The notes under the pieces were generated by a model. The model saw nothing but the letters and a program-made list of their open reading frames with translations, was not told where the DNA came from and did not search any database. A stretch of DNA of 64,000 nucleotides from Cupriavidus sp. WKF15 (GTDB lineage: Bacteria > Pseudomonadota > Gammaproteobacteria > Burkholderiales > Burkholderiaceae). The translations under genes were made by a program, and so were the position numbers. Below, piece after piece: positions 39,091 to 48,171 of the stretch. How positions within the stretch are numbered: the first letter of the stretch is position 1; each line of letters starts with the position of its first letter. The stretch spans positions 620,001 through 684,000 of the forward strand of contig NZ_CP119574.1 in the NCBI RefSeq assembly GCF_029278605.1. The letters run 5' to 3'.

Positions 39091-39138
39091 CATCATCAGA
39101 AGTGATGAACGCAATCAAAAAACAATATTAGAACTAAT
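39091..39138 (+). promoter_or_regulatory. Candidate HmfR operator upstream of hmfA
   Basis: Inverted repeat CATCA-N7-TGATG (39091-39107), 5 bp, then a 26-bp AT-rich block (39113-39138) matching 22 of 26 bases at 32209-32234, including TATTAGA. Total length (48 bp) and internal spacing equal those of the site upstream of hmfF. It lies 241 bp before the hmfA ATG and 165 bp before the divergent hmfR1-like gene. Confidence 0.7.
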
Positions 39139-39378
39139 ACCATATTCTCACTAAGCTCCTGTTCAACGTTGCATGAACCGGCGGATTCGCCCACCGGGTC
39201 CGGCGCGCAGAACGGAGTCAGGAATGAAAACAAACGATGCTGGCGGCATGACCGGCACGACACAGGAGACAGCGGCAGCGGGCGTTTGCCCCGCGCCGCG
39301 ACACGCTTTCCCGTGCCGGCCCGCCATCCCCGCTAACCAGATGGACCGCCCGGGTCCCGCCACGCGGGAGGACCGGTC

Positions 39379-42300
39379 ATGAGCGACAAGCGCAGCCTGC
39401 CGGCAGCAGCAGCGGCCCTCCACCTTGAATCCGCTGCGGCCGGGCGCCAGCGTCACGTGGGCCGCGCGATGGAGCGGCTCGAGGACGCCGCGATCCTCAC
39501 CGGCCGTGGCCGCTATGGCGACGACCTGGGCGTGAAGCCCGGCACCCTGCACGCGGCCATCGTGCGTTCCCCGCATGCGCATGCCGAACTTGGCACCATC
39601 GATGCCACCGCCGCGCTTGCCGCGCCGGGCGTGCACGCCGTGCTTACCGGCGCCGACCTGGCGGCCTGGTCGCGTCCCTTCGTGGTCGCCGTGAAGTCGC
39701 CAATGGAGCAATGGGCGCTGGCCATGGACCGCGTGCGCTATGTGGGCGAGCCGGTGGCCGTGGTAATGGCCGAGAGCCGTGCCCTGGCCGAAGACGCGCT
39801 CGACTTGGTGCGCGTCACTTACCGCGTGCTGCCGCCGGTGGTATCGATCGAAGCCGCGCTGGCCGACGATGCGCCCATCCTGCATCCCGGCGTAGGCGCA
39901 AATGTGGTGAGCGACCGCCACTTCCGCTACGGCGAGCCTGAAGCCGCCTTTGCCGCGGCGCCGCACCGGGTCACGCTGACCGCGCACTATCCGCGCAACA
40001 CCTGCACGCCGATCGAATGCGGCGTGGTGATTGCCGAGTTCCTGCCCGGTGACGAGGGCTACGACGTCACCTCCAATTTCATGGGGCCGTTCTCGCTGCA
40101 TGCGGTGATGGCGATGGCGCTCAAGGTGCCGGCCAACCGGCTGCGCCACAAAGCCCCGCGCGATTCCGGCGGCAGCTTCGGCGTGAAGCAGGCCGTGTTT
40201 CCCTATGCGGTGCTGATGTGCCTGGCGTCCCGCAAGGCCGGCGCACCGGTGAAGTGGGTGGAAGACCGGCTCGAGCATCTCAGCGCCGCCACCTCCGCCA
40301 CCGCGCGGCTGTCCACGCTGGAAGCCGCGGTGAAGGCTGATGGCCGCATCGTGGCGCTGTCCTATGACCAGGTCGAAGACTGCGGCGGCTACTTGCGCGC
40401 GCCGGAGCCCGCCACCTTCTACCGCATGCACGGCTGCCTGACCGGCGCCTACGACATCCCCAACCTGCTGGTGCGCAACCGGGTGGTGATGACCAACAAG
40501 ACGCCCACCGGCCTGGTGCGTGGCTTTGGCGGCCCGCAAGTGTATTTCGCACTGGAGCGGCTGGTGCAGCGCATCGCGACGCAGCTCGGACTCGATCCGC
40601 TCGATGTGTATCGCCGCAACTTTGTTGCCGCCGATGCCTTTCCCTATCGCGCCGCCGCGGGCGCGTTGCTGGACTCCGGCAACTACCAGCTGGCGCTGGC
40701 GCGCGCGCTGGAAGAAGGCGGCTACTCCGAGCTGAAGTGCCGCCGCGAAGCCGCGCGCGCCGAGGGCCGGCTGTATGGCATAGGCTTTGCCGCCATCGTC
40801 GAGCCGTCCGTGTCCAACATGGGCTATATCACCACCGCCATGCCGGCCGAGGCGCGCAAGAAGGTGGGGCCGAAGAACGGCGCCATCGCCAGCGCCACGG
40901 TCAGCGTCGACCTGCTCGGCGGCGTGGTGGTCACCATCGCCTCGACGCCGGCCGGCCAGGGCCATATGACGGTGTGCGCACAGGTGGTGGCCGATGTGCT
41001 GGGCGTGAACCCGGCCGACGTGGTAGTGAACGTCGAGTTCGATACCCACAAGGATGCGTGGTCGGTCGCCGCCGGCAATTACTCCAGCCGCTTTGCCGGC
41101 GCCGTGGCCGGCACCGTGCACCTGGCCGCCGAGCGGGTGCGCGACAAGCTGGCCCGCATCGTGGCGCCGCAGTTCGGCTGCACGCCAGCGGAGGTGATGT
41201 TCGAAGACGGCCGCATTGCCAGGAAAGGCGCGCCTGAATCCGCCCTGCCGTTCACACGCGTAGCGAGCAATGCGCCGCACTGGTCGCCGCAGCAGCTGCC
41301 GGCGGGCGAGGAGCCGGGCCTGCGCGAGACGGTGTTCTGGTCGCCGCCCAACCTGGAAGCGCCGGATGAGAACGACCGCATCAACACCTCGGCCGCCTAC
41401 GGCTTTGCCTTCGATATGTGCGGCGTGGAGATCGACCGCGCCACCGGGCGCGTGCGTATCGACCGCTATGTGACCGCGCACGACGCCGGCACGCTGCTCA
41501 ACCCGGCGCTGGCCGATGGCCAGATCCGCGGCGCCTTCGCCCAGGGGCTGGGCGCGGCGCTGATGGAGGAGTTCCGCTATGGCGCCGACGGCAGCTTCCA
41601 GTCCGGCACGCTGGCCGACTACCTGATGCCGACCACCTGCGAGGTGCCCGATCCGGTGATCGTGCACCTGGAAACGCCCAGCCCCTTCACGCCGCTCGGC
41701 GCCAAAGGCCTAGGCGAGGGCAACAACATGAGCACGCCCCCCTGCATCGCCAACGCGGTGGCGGACGCGCTCGGCGTGCAGGACATCCGCCTGCCGCTGA
41801 CCCCGGCCAAGGTGATGGCCATGGTGGGCTTCGACGATCCGCCACCGTCGCGCCCCGAATTGCTGGAAGCCATACGCGAGGCCGCCGTGCCCGCGGCCCG
41901 CAAGGGCAGTGGCAAGGCGCTCACCGCGCGCGGCTCGGTGGATCTCGACGCCACGCCCGAAGCCATCTTCGCCGTGCTGCTCGACCCGCAGGCGCTGGCC
42001 AAGGTGGTGCCCGGCTGCCACGCGCTCGAACGCACCGCCGAGAACCACTACCGCGCCGACGTGACAGTGGGCGTTGGCATGATCAAGGCGCGCTTCGAGG
42101 CCGAGATCGCCCTGTCGGACCTCGATCCCCCGTGCCGGCTGCGGCTGGCGGGCACCGGCATGTCCTCGCTGGGCAGCGCGCGCGGCGCCGGCCTGGTGGA
42201 GCTGGTCCCGCATGGCAGCGGCACGCGTCTGAGTTACGACTACGAGGCCGAGGTATCCGGCAAGGTCGCCGCCGTGGGCGGACGCATGCTGGAAGGCGCC

Positions 42301-42417
42301 GCCAAGGTGGTGCTGCGCCAGTTGTTCGAATCGCTCGGCCGCCAGGCCGCCGGCAAGCCGGTACGGCCGCAAGGCTGGCTTGCCCGCCTGCTGGCCCGTT
42401 TGGGAGTCCGTCGATGA
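39379..42417 (+). CDS. hmfA: 2-furoyl-CoA dehydrogenase molybdenum subunit fused to a CoxG-like domain
   Basis: 1012 residues. Residues about 20-830 are a xanthine-dehydrogenase-family large subunit: RAMERLEDAAILTGRGRYGD, GGSFGVKQAVFPYAVLMCLA (molybdopterin loop), GLVRGFGGPQVYFALERL, VTIASTPAGQGHMTVCAQ, and the active Glu region GAKGLGEGNNMSTPP. Residues about 850-1000 (ARGSVDLDATPEAIFAVLLD, VVPGCHALERTAENHYRADV, VGMIKARFEAEIALSD) are an SRPBCC domain like CoxG, usually a separate membrane-associated protein. The last residues form a basic amphipathic helix. The enzyme hydroxylates 2-furoyl-CoA at C5. ATGA overlap with hmfB. Confidence 0.88.
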   Translation: MSDKRSLPAAAAALHLESAAAGRQRHVGRAMERLEDAAILTGRGRYGDDLGVKPGTLHAAIVRSPHAHAELGTIDATAALAAPGVHAVLTGADLAAWSRPFVVAVKSPMEQWALAMDRVRYVGEPVAVVMAESRALAEDALDLVRVTYRVLPPVVSIEAALADDAPILHPGVGANVVSDRHFRYGEPEAAFAAAPHRVTLTAHYPRNTCTPIECGVVIAEFLPGDEGYDVTSNFMGPFSLHAVMAMALKVPANRLRHKAPRDSGGSFGVKQAVFPYAVLMCLASRKAGAPVKWVEDRLEHLSAATSATARLSTLEAAVKADGRIVALSYDQVEDCGGYLRAPEPATFYRMHGCLTGAYDIPNLLVRNRVVMTNKTPTGLVRGFGGPQVYFALERLVQRIATQLGLDPLDVYRRNFVAADAFPYRAAAGALLDSGNYQLALARALEEGGYSELKCRREAARAEGRLYGIGFAAIVEPSVSNMGYITTAMPAEARKKVGPKNGAIASATVSVDLLGGVVVTIASTPAGQGHMTVCAQVVADVLGVNPADVVVNVEFDTHKDAWSVAAGNYSSRFAGAVAGTVHLAAERVRDKLARIVAPQFGCTPAEVMFEDGRIARKGAPESALPFTRVASNAPHWSPQQLPAGEEPGLRETVFWSPPNLEAPDENDRINTSAAYGFAFDMCGVEIDRATGRVRIDRYVTAHDAGTLLNPALADGQIRGAFAQGLGAALMEEFRYGADGSFQSGTLADYLMPTTCEVPDPVIVHLETPSPFTPLGAKGLGEGNNMSTPPCIANAVADALGVQDIRLPLTPAKVMAMVGFDDPPPSRPELLEAIREAAVPAARKGSGKALTARGSVDLDATPEAIFAVLLDPQALAKVVPGCHALERTAENHYRADVTVGVGMIKARFEAEIALSDLDPPCRLRLAGTGMSSLGSARGAGLVELVPHGSGTRLSYDYEAEVSGKVAAVGGRMLEGAAKVVLRQLFESLGRQAAGKPVRPQGWLARLLARLGVRR

Positions 42418-43229
42418 AACCATCCGCTTTCGATTACCTGCGCGCCGAAACCACGCAGCACGCGCTCGATGCGCTGGCCCGTGGCGGCGAGGGCGCGCGC
42501 GTGCTGGCCGGCGGCCAGTCGCTGATGGCGGTGCTCAATATGCGCCTGGCGCAGCCGCAGCTGCTTGTCGATATCTCGCGCACCGCTGAGCTGAACACGG
42601 TGCGCGTGGAAAACGCTCACCTTGTGGTTGGCGCCGCGGCCACCCAGGGCGGCGTCGAATGGCGCAGCACGCTGGCTGACGAGGTGCCGCTGCTGGCCAT
42701 GGCCTTTCCGCATATCTCGCATTTCCAGATCCGCAACCGCGGCACCGTGTGCGGCTCGGTCGCCCATGCCGACCCGAGCGCGGAGTTGCCGCTGGTACTG
42801 ACCGCGCTGGGCGGCGAGGTGGTGCTGCGCTCCGCGCGACAGCGCCGCGTTTTGCCGGCGGCCGGTTTCTTCCAGGGCATGTTGATGACGGCGCGAGAAC
42901 CCGACGAACTGGTGGAAGCGGTGCGTTTCCCGCTTCGGCGCCCCGGCGCGCGCTACGGCTTTGCCGAATTCTCCGCGCGCCATGGCGACTTTGCGCTGGT
43001 GGCCTGCGCGGCCACCGTCACCGATAACGCTATCGCACTGGCGGTTGGTGGTGTGGCGGACCGCCCCGTGCTGGAAACTTGGCCCCGGTTGCGGGGCGAG
43101 GACCTGGCGCAAGCCATCAATGATTTCAGTTGGAAACTGGGCGCGCAGGACGACGCCCATATCAGCGCGCAGTACCGCCGGCACCTGGTGCGGCAACTGG
43201 GCATGCGTGTGATCGAGGAGGCAAAATGA
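42414..43229 (+). CDS. hmfB: 2-furoyl-CoA dehydrogenase FAD subunit
   Basis: 271 residues, FAD-binding medium subunit of the molybdenum hydroxylase family (CoxM/CutM type). Motifs: VLAGGQSLMAVLNMRLAQPQ (first FAD loop), FPHISHFQIRNRGTVCGSVA with HADPSAELPLVL (second FAD loop), and the C-terminal domain. It passes electrons between the [2Fe-2S] subunit and the final acceptor. Start overlaps the hmfA stop (ATGA), and the stop overlaps the hmfC start (ATGA), so the three subunits are translationally coupled. Confidence 0.92.
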   Translation: MKPSAFDYLRAETTQHALDALARGGEGARVLAGGQSLMAVLNMRLAQPQLLVDISRTAELNTVRVENAHLVVGAAATQGGVEWRSTLADEVPLLAMAFPHISHFQIRNRGTVCGSVAHADPSAELPLVLTALGGEVVLRSARQRRVLPAAGFFQGMLMTAREPDELVEAVRFPLRRPGARYGFAEFSARHGDFALVACAATVTDNAIALAVGGVADRPVLETWPRLRGEDLAQAINDFSWKLGAQDDAHISAQYRRHLVRQLGMRVIEEAK

Positions 43230-43789
43230 GCAAGACCACCAAGGGCGCCGAATTCGGCAAGCCCGCCGAGGTGATGGGCCGGCATGAGCGACGCCGCATA
43301 ACCCTGACCCTGAACGGCCGCGAGCGCAGCGGCTATTGCGAGCCGCGCGAGCTGCTGTCGGATTTCCTGCGCCACGAGCTCGGCGCCACCGGCACCCACG
43401 TCGGCTGCGAGCACGGTGTCTGCGGCGCCTGCACGGTGCGGGTCGACGGCGTCGCCGCGCGCTCGTGCCTGATGCTGGCCGTGCAGGCCGAGGACCGGGC
43501 CATCGATACCGTCGAAGGCCTGGCGCCGTCAGAAGGCCTGAGCGACCTGCAGGAAGCCTTCCGCCGCCACCACGCGCTGCAGTGCGGCTTCTGCACCGCC
43601 GGCATTCTGATGTCGTGTGCGGACTACCTCGAGCGCGTGCCGCAACCCACCGAGGCGCAGGTGCGCGACATGCTGTCCGGCCATCTGTGCCGCTGCACGG
43701 GCTACACCCCCATCGTGGCGGCGGTGCTCGACGTGGCCGCGCGCCGCGCGGCTGCCGGCGTGGCCAGCGAGGAGGCCTGCGATGCTTGA
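43226..43789 (+). CDS. hmfC: 2-furoyl-CoA dehydrogenase [2Fe-2S] subunit
   Basis: 187 residues. Two [2Fe-2S] clusters: plant-type ferredoxin motif CEHGVCGACTVRVDG near residue 65, and the helical-domain motif LQCGFCTAGILMSC with SGHLCRCTGYTPIVAAV near residues 115-165. The first 18 residues are an extra, poorly conserved leader; a start at the internal Met of VMGRHERRR is possible, but the ATGA overlap with hmfB favours 43226. Small subunit of the HmfABC complex. Confidence 0.92.
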   Translation: MSKTTKGAEFGKPAEVMGRHERRRITLTLNGRERSGYCEPRELLSDFLRHELGATGTHVGCEHGVCGACTVRVDGVAARSCLMLAVQAEDRAIDTVEGLAPSEGLSDLQEAFRRHHALQCGFCTAGILMSCADYLERVPQPTEAQVRDMLSGHLCRCTGYTPIVAAVLDVAARRAAAGVASEEACDA

Positions 43790-45386
43790 TCTTGGCCGCA
43801 CCTTCCTGCAGAGCGTGGAGCGCAGCCCGCACGCGCCCGCCATCGTCGATGGCGACCTGATGCTCACCTATGCGCAGTGGTACGAGCGTATCCGCTGCGT
43901 GGCGGCCGGCCTGCGCGAGATCGGCCTGGTGCCAGGCGATCGGTTACTGGCCGTATTGCAGAACCGCTGGGAAATGGCCACGCTGCACTGGGCCTGCCAG
44001 TTCGCCGGCATCGTGATGGTGCCGCTGAACTGGCGCACCAAGCCGGAGGAGCTGGATTATTGCGTGCGCGATGCCGGCGTCAAGGCGCTGGTGTTCGAGC
44101 CGGTCAGCGCCGATGCCGTGCTGGCCAGCCCGGCGGCGCAGGCCGTGCCCTGCATTGCGCTGGACTGCGCGGCGGGCGGCTCGATGTCGTTCGCCTCGCT
44201 GCTGGACAGCGTTGCGTTGCATGACGCCCCGGTGGCCGAAGCGAGCGCTGTCTCGCTGATGCTCTACACCTCGGGCACCACCGGCAAGCCCAAGGGCGTG
44301 CCGCGCCGGCACCGGCAGGAGCGCGCCGCCGCGCTCGCCCACGTGGCGCAGAACCTGTATCGCCATGGCGAGCGCACCCTTGGCGTGATGCCGCTTTACC
44401 ACACCATGGGCGTGCGCTCGCTGCTGGCGATGGCGCTGGTGGACGGCCTGTTCGTCTGCGTGCGGCGCTGGAATGCCGGGCAGGCGCTCAAGGAGATCGC
44501 CACCCACCGGATCACCTGCCTGTACCTGGTGCCGACGCTGTACCACGACCTGCTGGCCGATCCGGGATTCGATCCCTCGGCGATCCGCACCGCGACCAAG
44601 CTCGGCTTTGCCGGCGCGTCGATGAGCGACGGCCTGTTGCGCCGCCTTGCGCTGGCCTTCGAGCCGGAGCTGTTCGTGAACCACTACGGCTCATCCGAGG
44701 TGTACACCTTCAGCATCGACCAGCGCGCCACCCGCAAGCCCGGCAGCGCGGGGCGCGCCGGCATCAACACGCGCCTGCGCGTGGTGCGCCTGGACGCCCG
44801 CTCGCCCGACGATCTGGCTGTCACTGGTGAGGAAGGCCAGATCATCGCCGACCTGCGCGGCGATGAGGCCTTCGAAGGCTACTGGAACCGCGACGACGCC
44901 AACGCCAAGTCGCTGCGCGACGGCTGGTACTTCACCGGCGACACCGGCTACTTCGACGCCGAGGGCGACCTCTTCGTCAGCGGCCGGGTCGACGACATGA
45001 TCATCAGCGGCGGCGAGAACATCTCGCCGGTCGATATCGAGTCGGTGCTGTCGCTGCATCCGGCGGTGGAAGAAGTGGCGGTGGCCGGCGTGCCGGACCC
45101 GCGCTGGGGCCAGAAGGTGGTGGCCTTCGTCAAGTCGCGCGGCAACGTCGATGCGCAGGCACTGGATACCTACTGCCGCGGCTCGGACCTGGTGAACTTC
45201 AAGCGCCCGCGCGATTACGTCTTCGTGGAGGAGATCCCCAGGTCGCCGGTCGGCAAGATCCTGCGCCGCAAGCTCTCCGCCGGCGAGTACGAGCCGGCCT
45301 CGCATTCCCGCAACCCTGACCTCAATCTCAACCCCAACCCCAACAAGGCAGCGGACGCCACGCCTGTCGACACGATCAAGGAGTAA
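43782..45386 (+). CDS. hmfD: 2-furoyl-CoA synthetase (AMP-forming acyl-CoA ligase)
   Basis: 534 residues of the adenylate-forming superfamily. P-loop LMLYTSGTTGKPKGV near residue 160, FVNHYGSSEVYTFSID (A5), GWYFTGDTGYFDAEGDLFVSGRVDDMI (A7-A8 hinge), GGENISPVDIESVL and the catalytic Lys in RSPVGKILRRKL. In the HMF pathway it activates 2-furoate with CoA and ATP. It overlaps hmfC by 8 bp. The C-terminal tail carries an Asn/Pro-rich run (NPDLNLNPNPN), not part of the fold. Benzoate- or cyclohexanecarboxylate-CoA ligases are relatives; the context decides for furoate. Confidence 0.88.
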   Translation: MLDLGRTFLQSVERSPHAPAIVDGDLMLTYAQWYERIRCVAAGLREIGLVPGDRLLAVLQNRWEMATLHWACQFAGIVMVPLNWRTKPEELDYCVRDAGVKALVFEPVSADAVLASPAAQAVPCIALDCAAGGSMSFASLLDSVALHDAPVAEASAVSLMLYTSGTTGKPKGVPRRHRQERAAALAHVAQNLYRHGERTLGVMPLYHTMGVRSLLAMALVDGLFVCVRRWNAGQALKEIATHRITCLYLVPTLYHDLLADPGFDPSAIRTATKLGFAGASMSDGLLRRLALAFEPELFVNHYGSSEVYTFSIDQRATRKPGSAGRAGINTRLRVVRLDARSPDDLAVTGEEGQIIADLRGDEAFEGYWNRDDANAKSLRDGWYFTGDTGYFDAEGDLFVSGRVDDMIISGGENISPVDIESVLSLHPAVEEVAVAGVPDPRWGQKVVAFVKSRGNVDAQALDTYCRGSDLVNFKRPRDYVFVEEIPRSPVGKILRRKLSAGEYEPASHSRNPDLNLNPNPNKAADATPVDTIKE

Positions 45387-45389
45387 GAC

Positions 45390-46205
45390 ATGACCCAGGT
45401 AACCGAACTGATCCATCCCGACCAGCAACGCCTGCAACAGCTCGACGGCTTCTCCGTGGAGATCAATGCCGCGCGCGAGCGCGCGGACATCATCCTGCAC
45501 CGTCCGCCGTACAACGTGATCGCCATGGCGGCGCGCGACCAGCTGCGCGCCGTCATCGAAGCACTGGATGCCGACGAGCGCGTGCGCGTGATCGTTCTGC
45601 GCTCGCAGGGCGAGCATTTTTCCAGCGGCGGCGATATCAAGGGCTTCCTGGAGGCCTCGCCCGAGCACGTCTCGCAGTTGGCCTGGAACGTGGCGGCGCC
45701 GGCGCGCTGCAGCAAGCCGGTGATTGCCGCCAACCGCGGCTATTGCTTCGGCGTGGGCTTTGAGCTCTCGCTGGCCTGCGACTTCCGCATCGCCACCGAG
45801 ACCACGCAGTACGCGCTGCCGGAGCAGAAGCTCGGGCAGATCCCTGGCTCGGGCGGCTCGGCGCGCCTGCAGAAGATGGTAGGCATCGGCCGCACCAAGG
45901 ACATCGTGATGCGCTCGCGCCGTATCTCGGGCAAAGAAGCCTACGAGTGGGGCATCGCGGTGGAATGCGTGGCCGACGCCGAGCTGGAAGCCACCACCGA
46001 TGCGCTGGTCGACGAGCTGCGCGGCTTCTCGCCGCTGGCGCAGCGCACCGCCAAGAAGCTGCTCAACGACACCGAGGATGCGCCGCTGTCGATCGCCATC
46101 GAGCTGGAAGGGCATTGCTACAGCCGCCTGCGCAGCTCGGACGATTTCCGCGAAGGCGTGGAAGCGTTCCACGGCAAGCGCAAGCCGGCGTTCCGCGGCA
46201 GCTGA
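45390..46205 (+). CDS. hmfE: Enoyl-CoA hydratase-family protein, 2-oxoglutaroyl-CoA hydrolase
   Basis: 271 residues with a crotonase fold: ADIILHRPPYNVIAMAARDQ, oxyanion-hole segment SSGGDIKGFLEA, CSKPVIAANRGYCFGVGFELSLACDF and YALPEQKLGQIPGSGGSARL. In the furan pathway the hydroxylated furoyl-CoA tautomerises and opens, and HmfE releases CoA to give 2-oxoglutarate. Starts 3 bp after the hmfD stop with AAGGAG upstream. Without context it would be named only as a crotonase. Confidence 0.87.
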   Translation: MTQVTELIHPDQQRLQQLDGFSVEINAARERADIILHRPPYNVIAMAARDQLRAVIEALDADERVRVIVLRSQGEHFSSGGDIKGFLEASPEHVSQLAWNVAAPARCSKPVIAANRGYCFGVGFELSLACDFRIATETTQYALPEQKLGQIPGSGGSARLQKMVGIGRTKDIVMRSRRISGKEAYEWGIAVECVADAELEATTDALVDELRGFSPLAQRTAKKLLNDTEDAPLSIAIELEGHCYSRLRSSDDFREGVEAFHGKRKPAFRGS

Positions 46206-46383
46206 TGCAAATCGCGGGCGCGCCGGCAAGGCCGCCCGCATCCCGGACGAATTGACCGGATAACGATGCCCGCTGCCACGGCGCAAGCATCGCGGGGGAG
46301 CGCTCGCCTGGCGGCAAGGCACCGCCCGCGCGCCATCGCTGCCGTAATGATCCAAGCAGAGATCCAAATCAAAGGAGACAACA

Positions 46384-47727
46384 ATGGAAGCCGTAGCAAA
46401 GAAGAGTACAGAGACGATCAGCGTGCCGCTGCCAGCGGCGAGCAATCGCCAGGTGTTTGGTGCCGTGACGGCGTCATGCATGGGATGGGCGCTGGACCTG
46501 TTCGACCTGTTCATCCTGCTGTTCGTGGCGCCGGTGATCGGCAGGCTGTTTTTCCCGTCGGAGCACGCCATGCTGTCGCTGGCGGCAGTGTATGCGTCTT
46601 TTGCCGTGACGCTGCTGATGCGTCCGCTCGGCTCCGCGATTTTCGGCTCCTATGCCGACCGCCACGGCCGCAAGGGCGCGATGGTGGTTGCGGTTACCGG
46701 CGTTGGCTTGTCCACGGCGGCGTTCGGGCTGCTGCCCACGGTGGGACAGGTGGGCCTGCTTGCGCCAGCCTTGTTCATCCTGCTGCGGCTGGTACAGGGG
46801 ATCTTTGTCGGCGGCGTGGTGGCATCCACCCACACCATCGGCACTGAGTCGGTGCCGCCGTCCTGGCGCGGCGCCGTCTCGGGGCTGGTTGGCGGCGGTG
46901 GCGCGGGTATCGGGGCAATGCTGGCTTCCATCACCTACATGGCAATGACCGCGCTGTTTCCCGGGGATGCGTTCGACACCTGGGGTTGGCGCTGCATGTT
47001 CTTCTCCGGCATCATCAGCTCGGTGCTCGGCCTATTCATCTTCAATTCGCTGGAGGAGTCGCCACTGTGGAAGCAGTTGCAGGCGGCCAAGGGACATGCC
47101 GCTCCGGTTGAGAACCCGTTGCGTGTCCTGTTCTCCAGCAAGTACCGCGGCGTCCTTGCTGTCAACATCCTGCTCACGATCGGCGGTGGCAGCGCCTACT
47201 ACCTGACCTCAGGCTATCTGCCGACCTTCCTCAAGGTCGTGGTGAAGGCACCGGCGGGCGCATCCGCGGCCATCCTGATGGCCAGCAGTGTCGGCGTTAT
47301 CGTGGCATCGATATTTGCCGGTCACCTCAGCACGCTGATTGGTCGCAAGCGATCCTTCCTGCTGATCGGCGCCTTGAACGTGGTGCTGCTGCCGTTGATC
47401 TACCAACGGATGCCCGCGGTGCCGGATGTCACCACGCTTGGCATGTATGCTGTGGCGCTGGCGATGCTGGGCAGCATGGGTTTTGCTCCGATCCTTATTT
47501 TCCTGAACGAACGGTTCCCCACCAGCATCCGTGCCACGGGGACTGGCCTGTCATGGAATATCGGCTTTGCCATCGGCGGCATGATGCCGACGTTTGCGTC
47601 GCTGTGCGCGAGCACCCCCGCCGACCTGCCAAAAGTGCTGGGGATCTTCGTCGCGGTGGTCACTGCCATTTACCTGGCCGGTGCGGCGATCGTTCCGGAG
47701 ACCGCCGGCCGCCTTGGGGAAAAGTGA
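46384..47727 (+). CDS. hmfT1: Major facilitator transporter for furanic acids (hmfT-like)
   Basis: 447 residues, 12 membrane segments, inner membrane. Helix 1 GWALDLFDLFILLFVAPVIG, loop 2-3 motif GSYADRHGRKGAMVV, RLVQGIFVGGVVASTHTIGT in helix 4, and a second MFS repeat from about residue 240 with GHLSTLIGRKRSFLL. A sialate/AAHS-like branch. In C. basilensis the hmf operon includes an MFS transporter (HmfT1) that moves HMF acid or related acids. AAAGGAGACAAC gives a strong ribosome site. A 178-bp gap after hmfE could hold its own promoter. Confidence 0.85.
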   Translation: MEAVAKKSTETISVPLPAASNRQVFGAVTASCMGWALDLFDLFILLFVAPVIGRLFFPSEHAMLSLAAVYASFAVTLLMRPLGSAIFGSYADRHGRKGAMVVAVTGVGLSTAAFGLLPTVGQVGLLAPALFILLRLVQGIFVGGVVASTHTIGTESVPPSWRGAVSGLVGGGGAGIGAMLASITYMAMTALFPGDAFDTWGWRCMFFSGIISSVLGLFIFNSLEESPLWKQLQAAKGHAAPVENPLRVLFSSKYRGVLAVNILLTIGGGSAYYLTSGYLPTFLKVVVKAPAGASAAILMASSVGVIVASIFAGHLSTLIGRKRSFLLIGALNVVLLPLIYQRMPAVPDVTTLGMYAVALAMLGSMGFAPILIFLNERFPTSIRATGTGLSWNIGFAIGGMMPTFASLCASTPADLPKVLGIFVAVVTAIYLAGAAIVPETAGRLGEK

Positions 47728-47880
47728 GGGTGACTGCGCAGTTTGGGAAAACCGGCCGTTCAGGACTGTCGCAGGACTGGACGGTCAGGCATCCGTTCGT
47801 GCGCTGGCATGGGCCTCGACGGCGCCGCTGCGTCCAGGCGCTGTTTTGCCCAGTGTGCGGGGTGCGAGCTGCGGGGAGCG

Positions 47881-48066
47881 GGGGTTGCGCGTTGGGCCAG
47901 GATGGAACGCAGCAAACTCGGTTGTTGTGACCGTCTTGCCACGAATCACAGCTCCGGCAGTTTTCGCGAGCGTGACCGCCGCAGCGTCCATGCGGGGTCT
48001 GAAATTCTCATAGATGGGGTGGCCGTAGGTCGCGGGTATGGCGGCTGTGTCGATGAGGTCCTTCAC
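47881..48066 (-). pseudogene. Amidase-family N-terminal fragment
   Basis: Minus-strand reading VKDLIDTAAIPATYGHPIYE and AAAVTLAKTAGAVIRGKTVT matches amidase-signature enzymes (the V-K-D-L block with the catalytic Lys, and G-A-x-I-x-G-K-T). About 62 codons remain; the serine-containing core is missing. Confidence 0.75.
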
Positions 48067-48171
48067 CGCTGCAGCAGTTCGCCAACCGTGCACGATTCTC
48101 TCCCCGGCTAAAAGGACGCACCGATGGTAGCGGGTTGCCATTCCAAAACCAGACGGTCGCTCAACGGTGGG

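Noticed and set aside
39163..41667. An 834-codon open frame antisense to hmfA
   Set aside because: A shadow frame created by high GC at third positions; the peptide is His/Arg/Gly-rich without domain signs, while the sense frame has all Mo-hydroxylase motifs.
44691..46571. A 626-codon open frame antisense to hmfD and hmfE
   Set aside because: Same kind of shadow; both sense genes are well supported.
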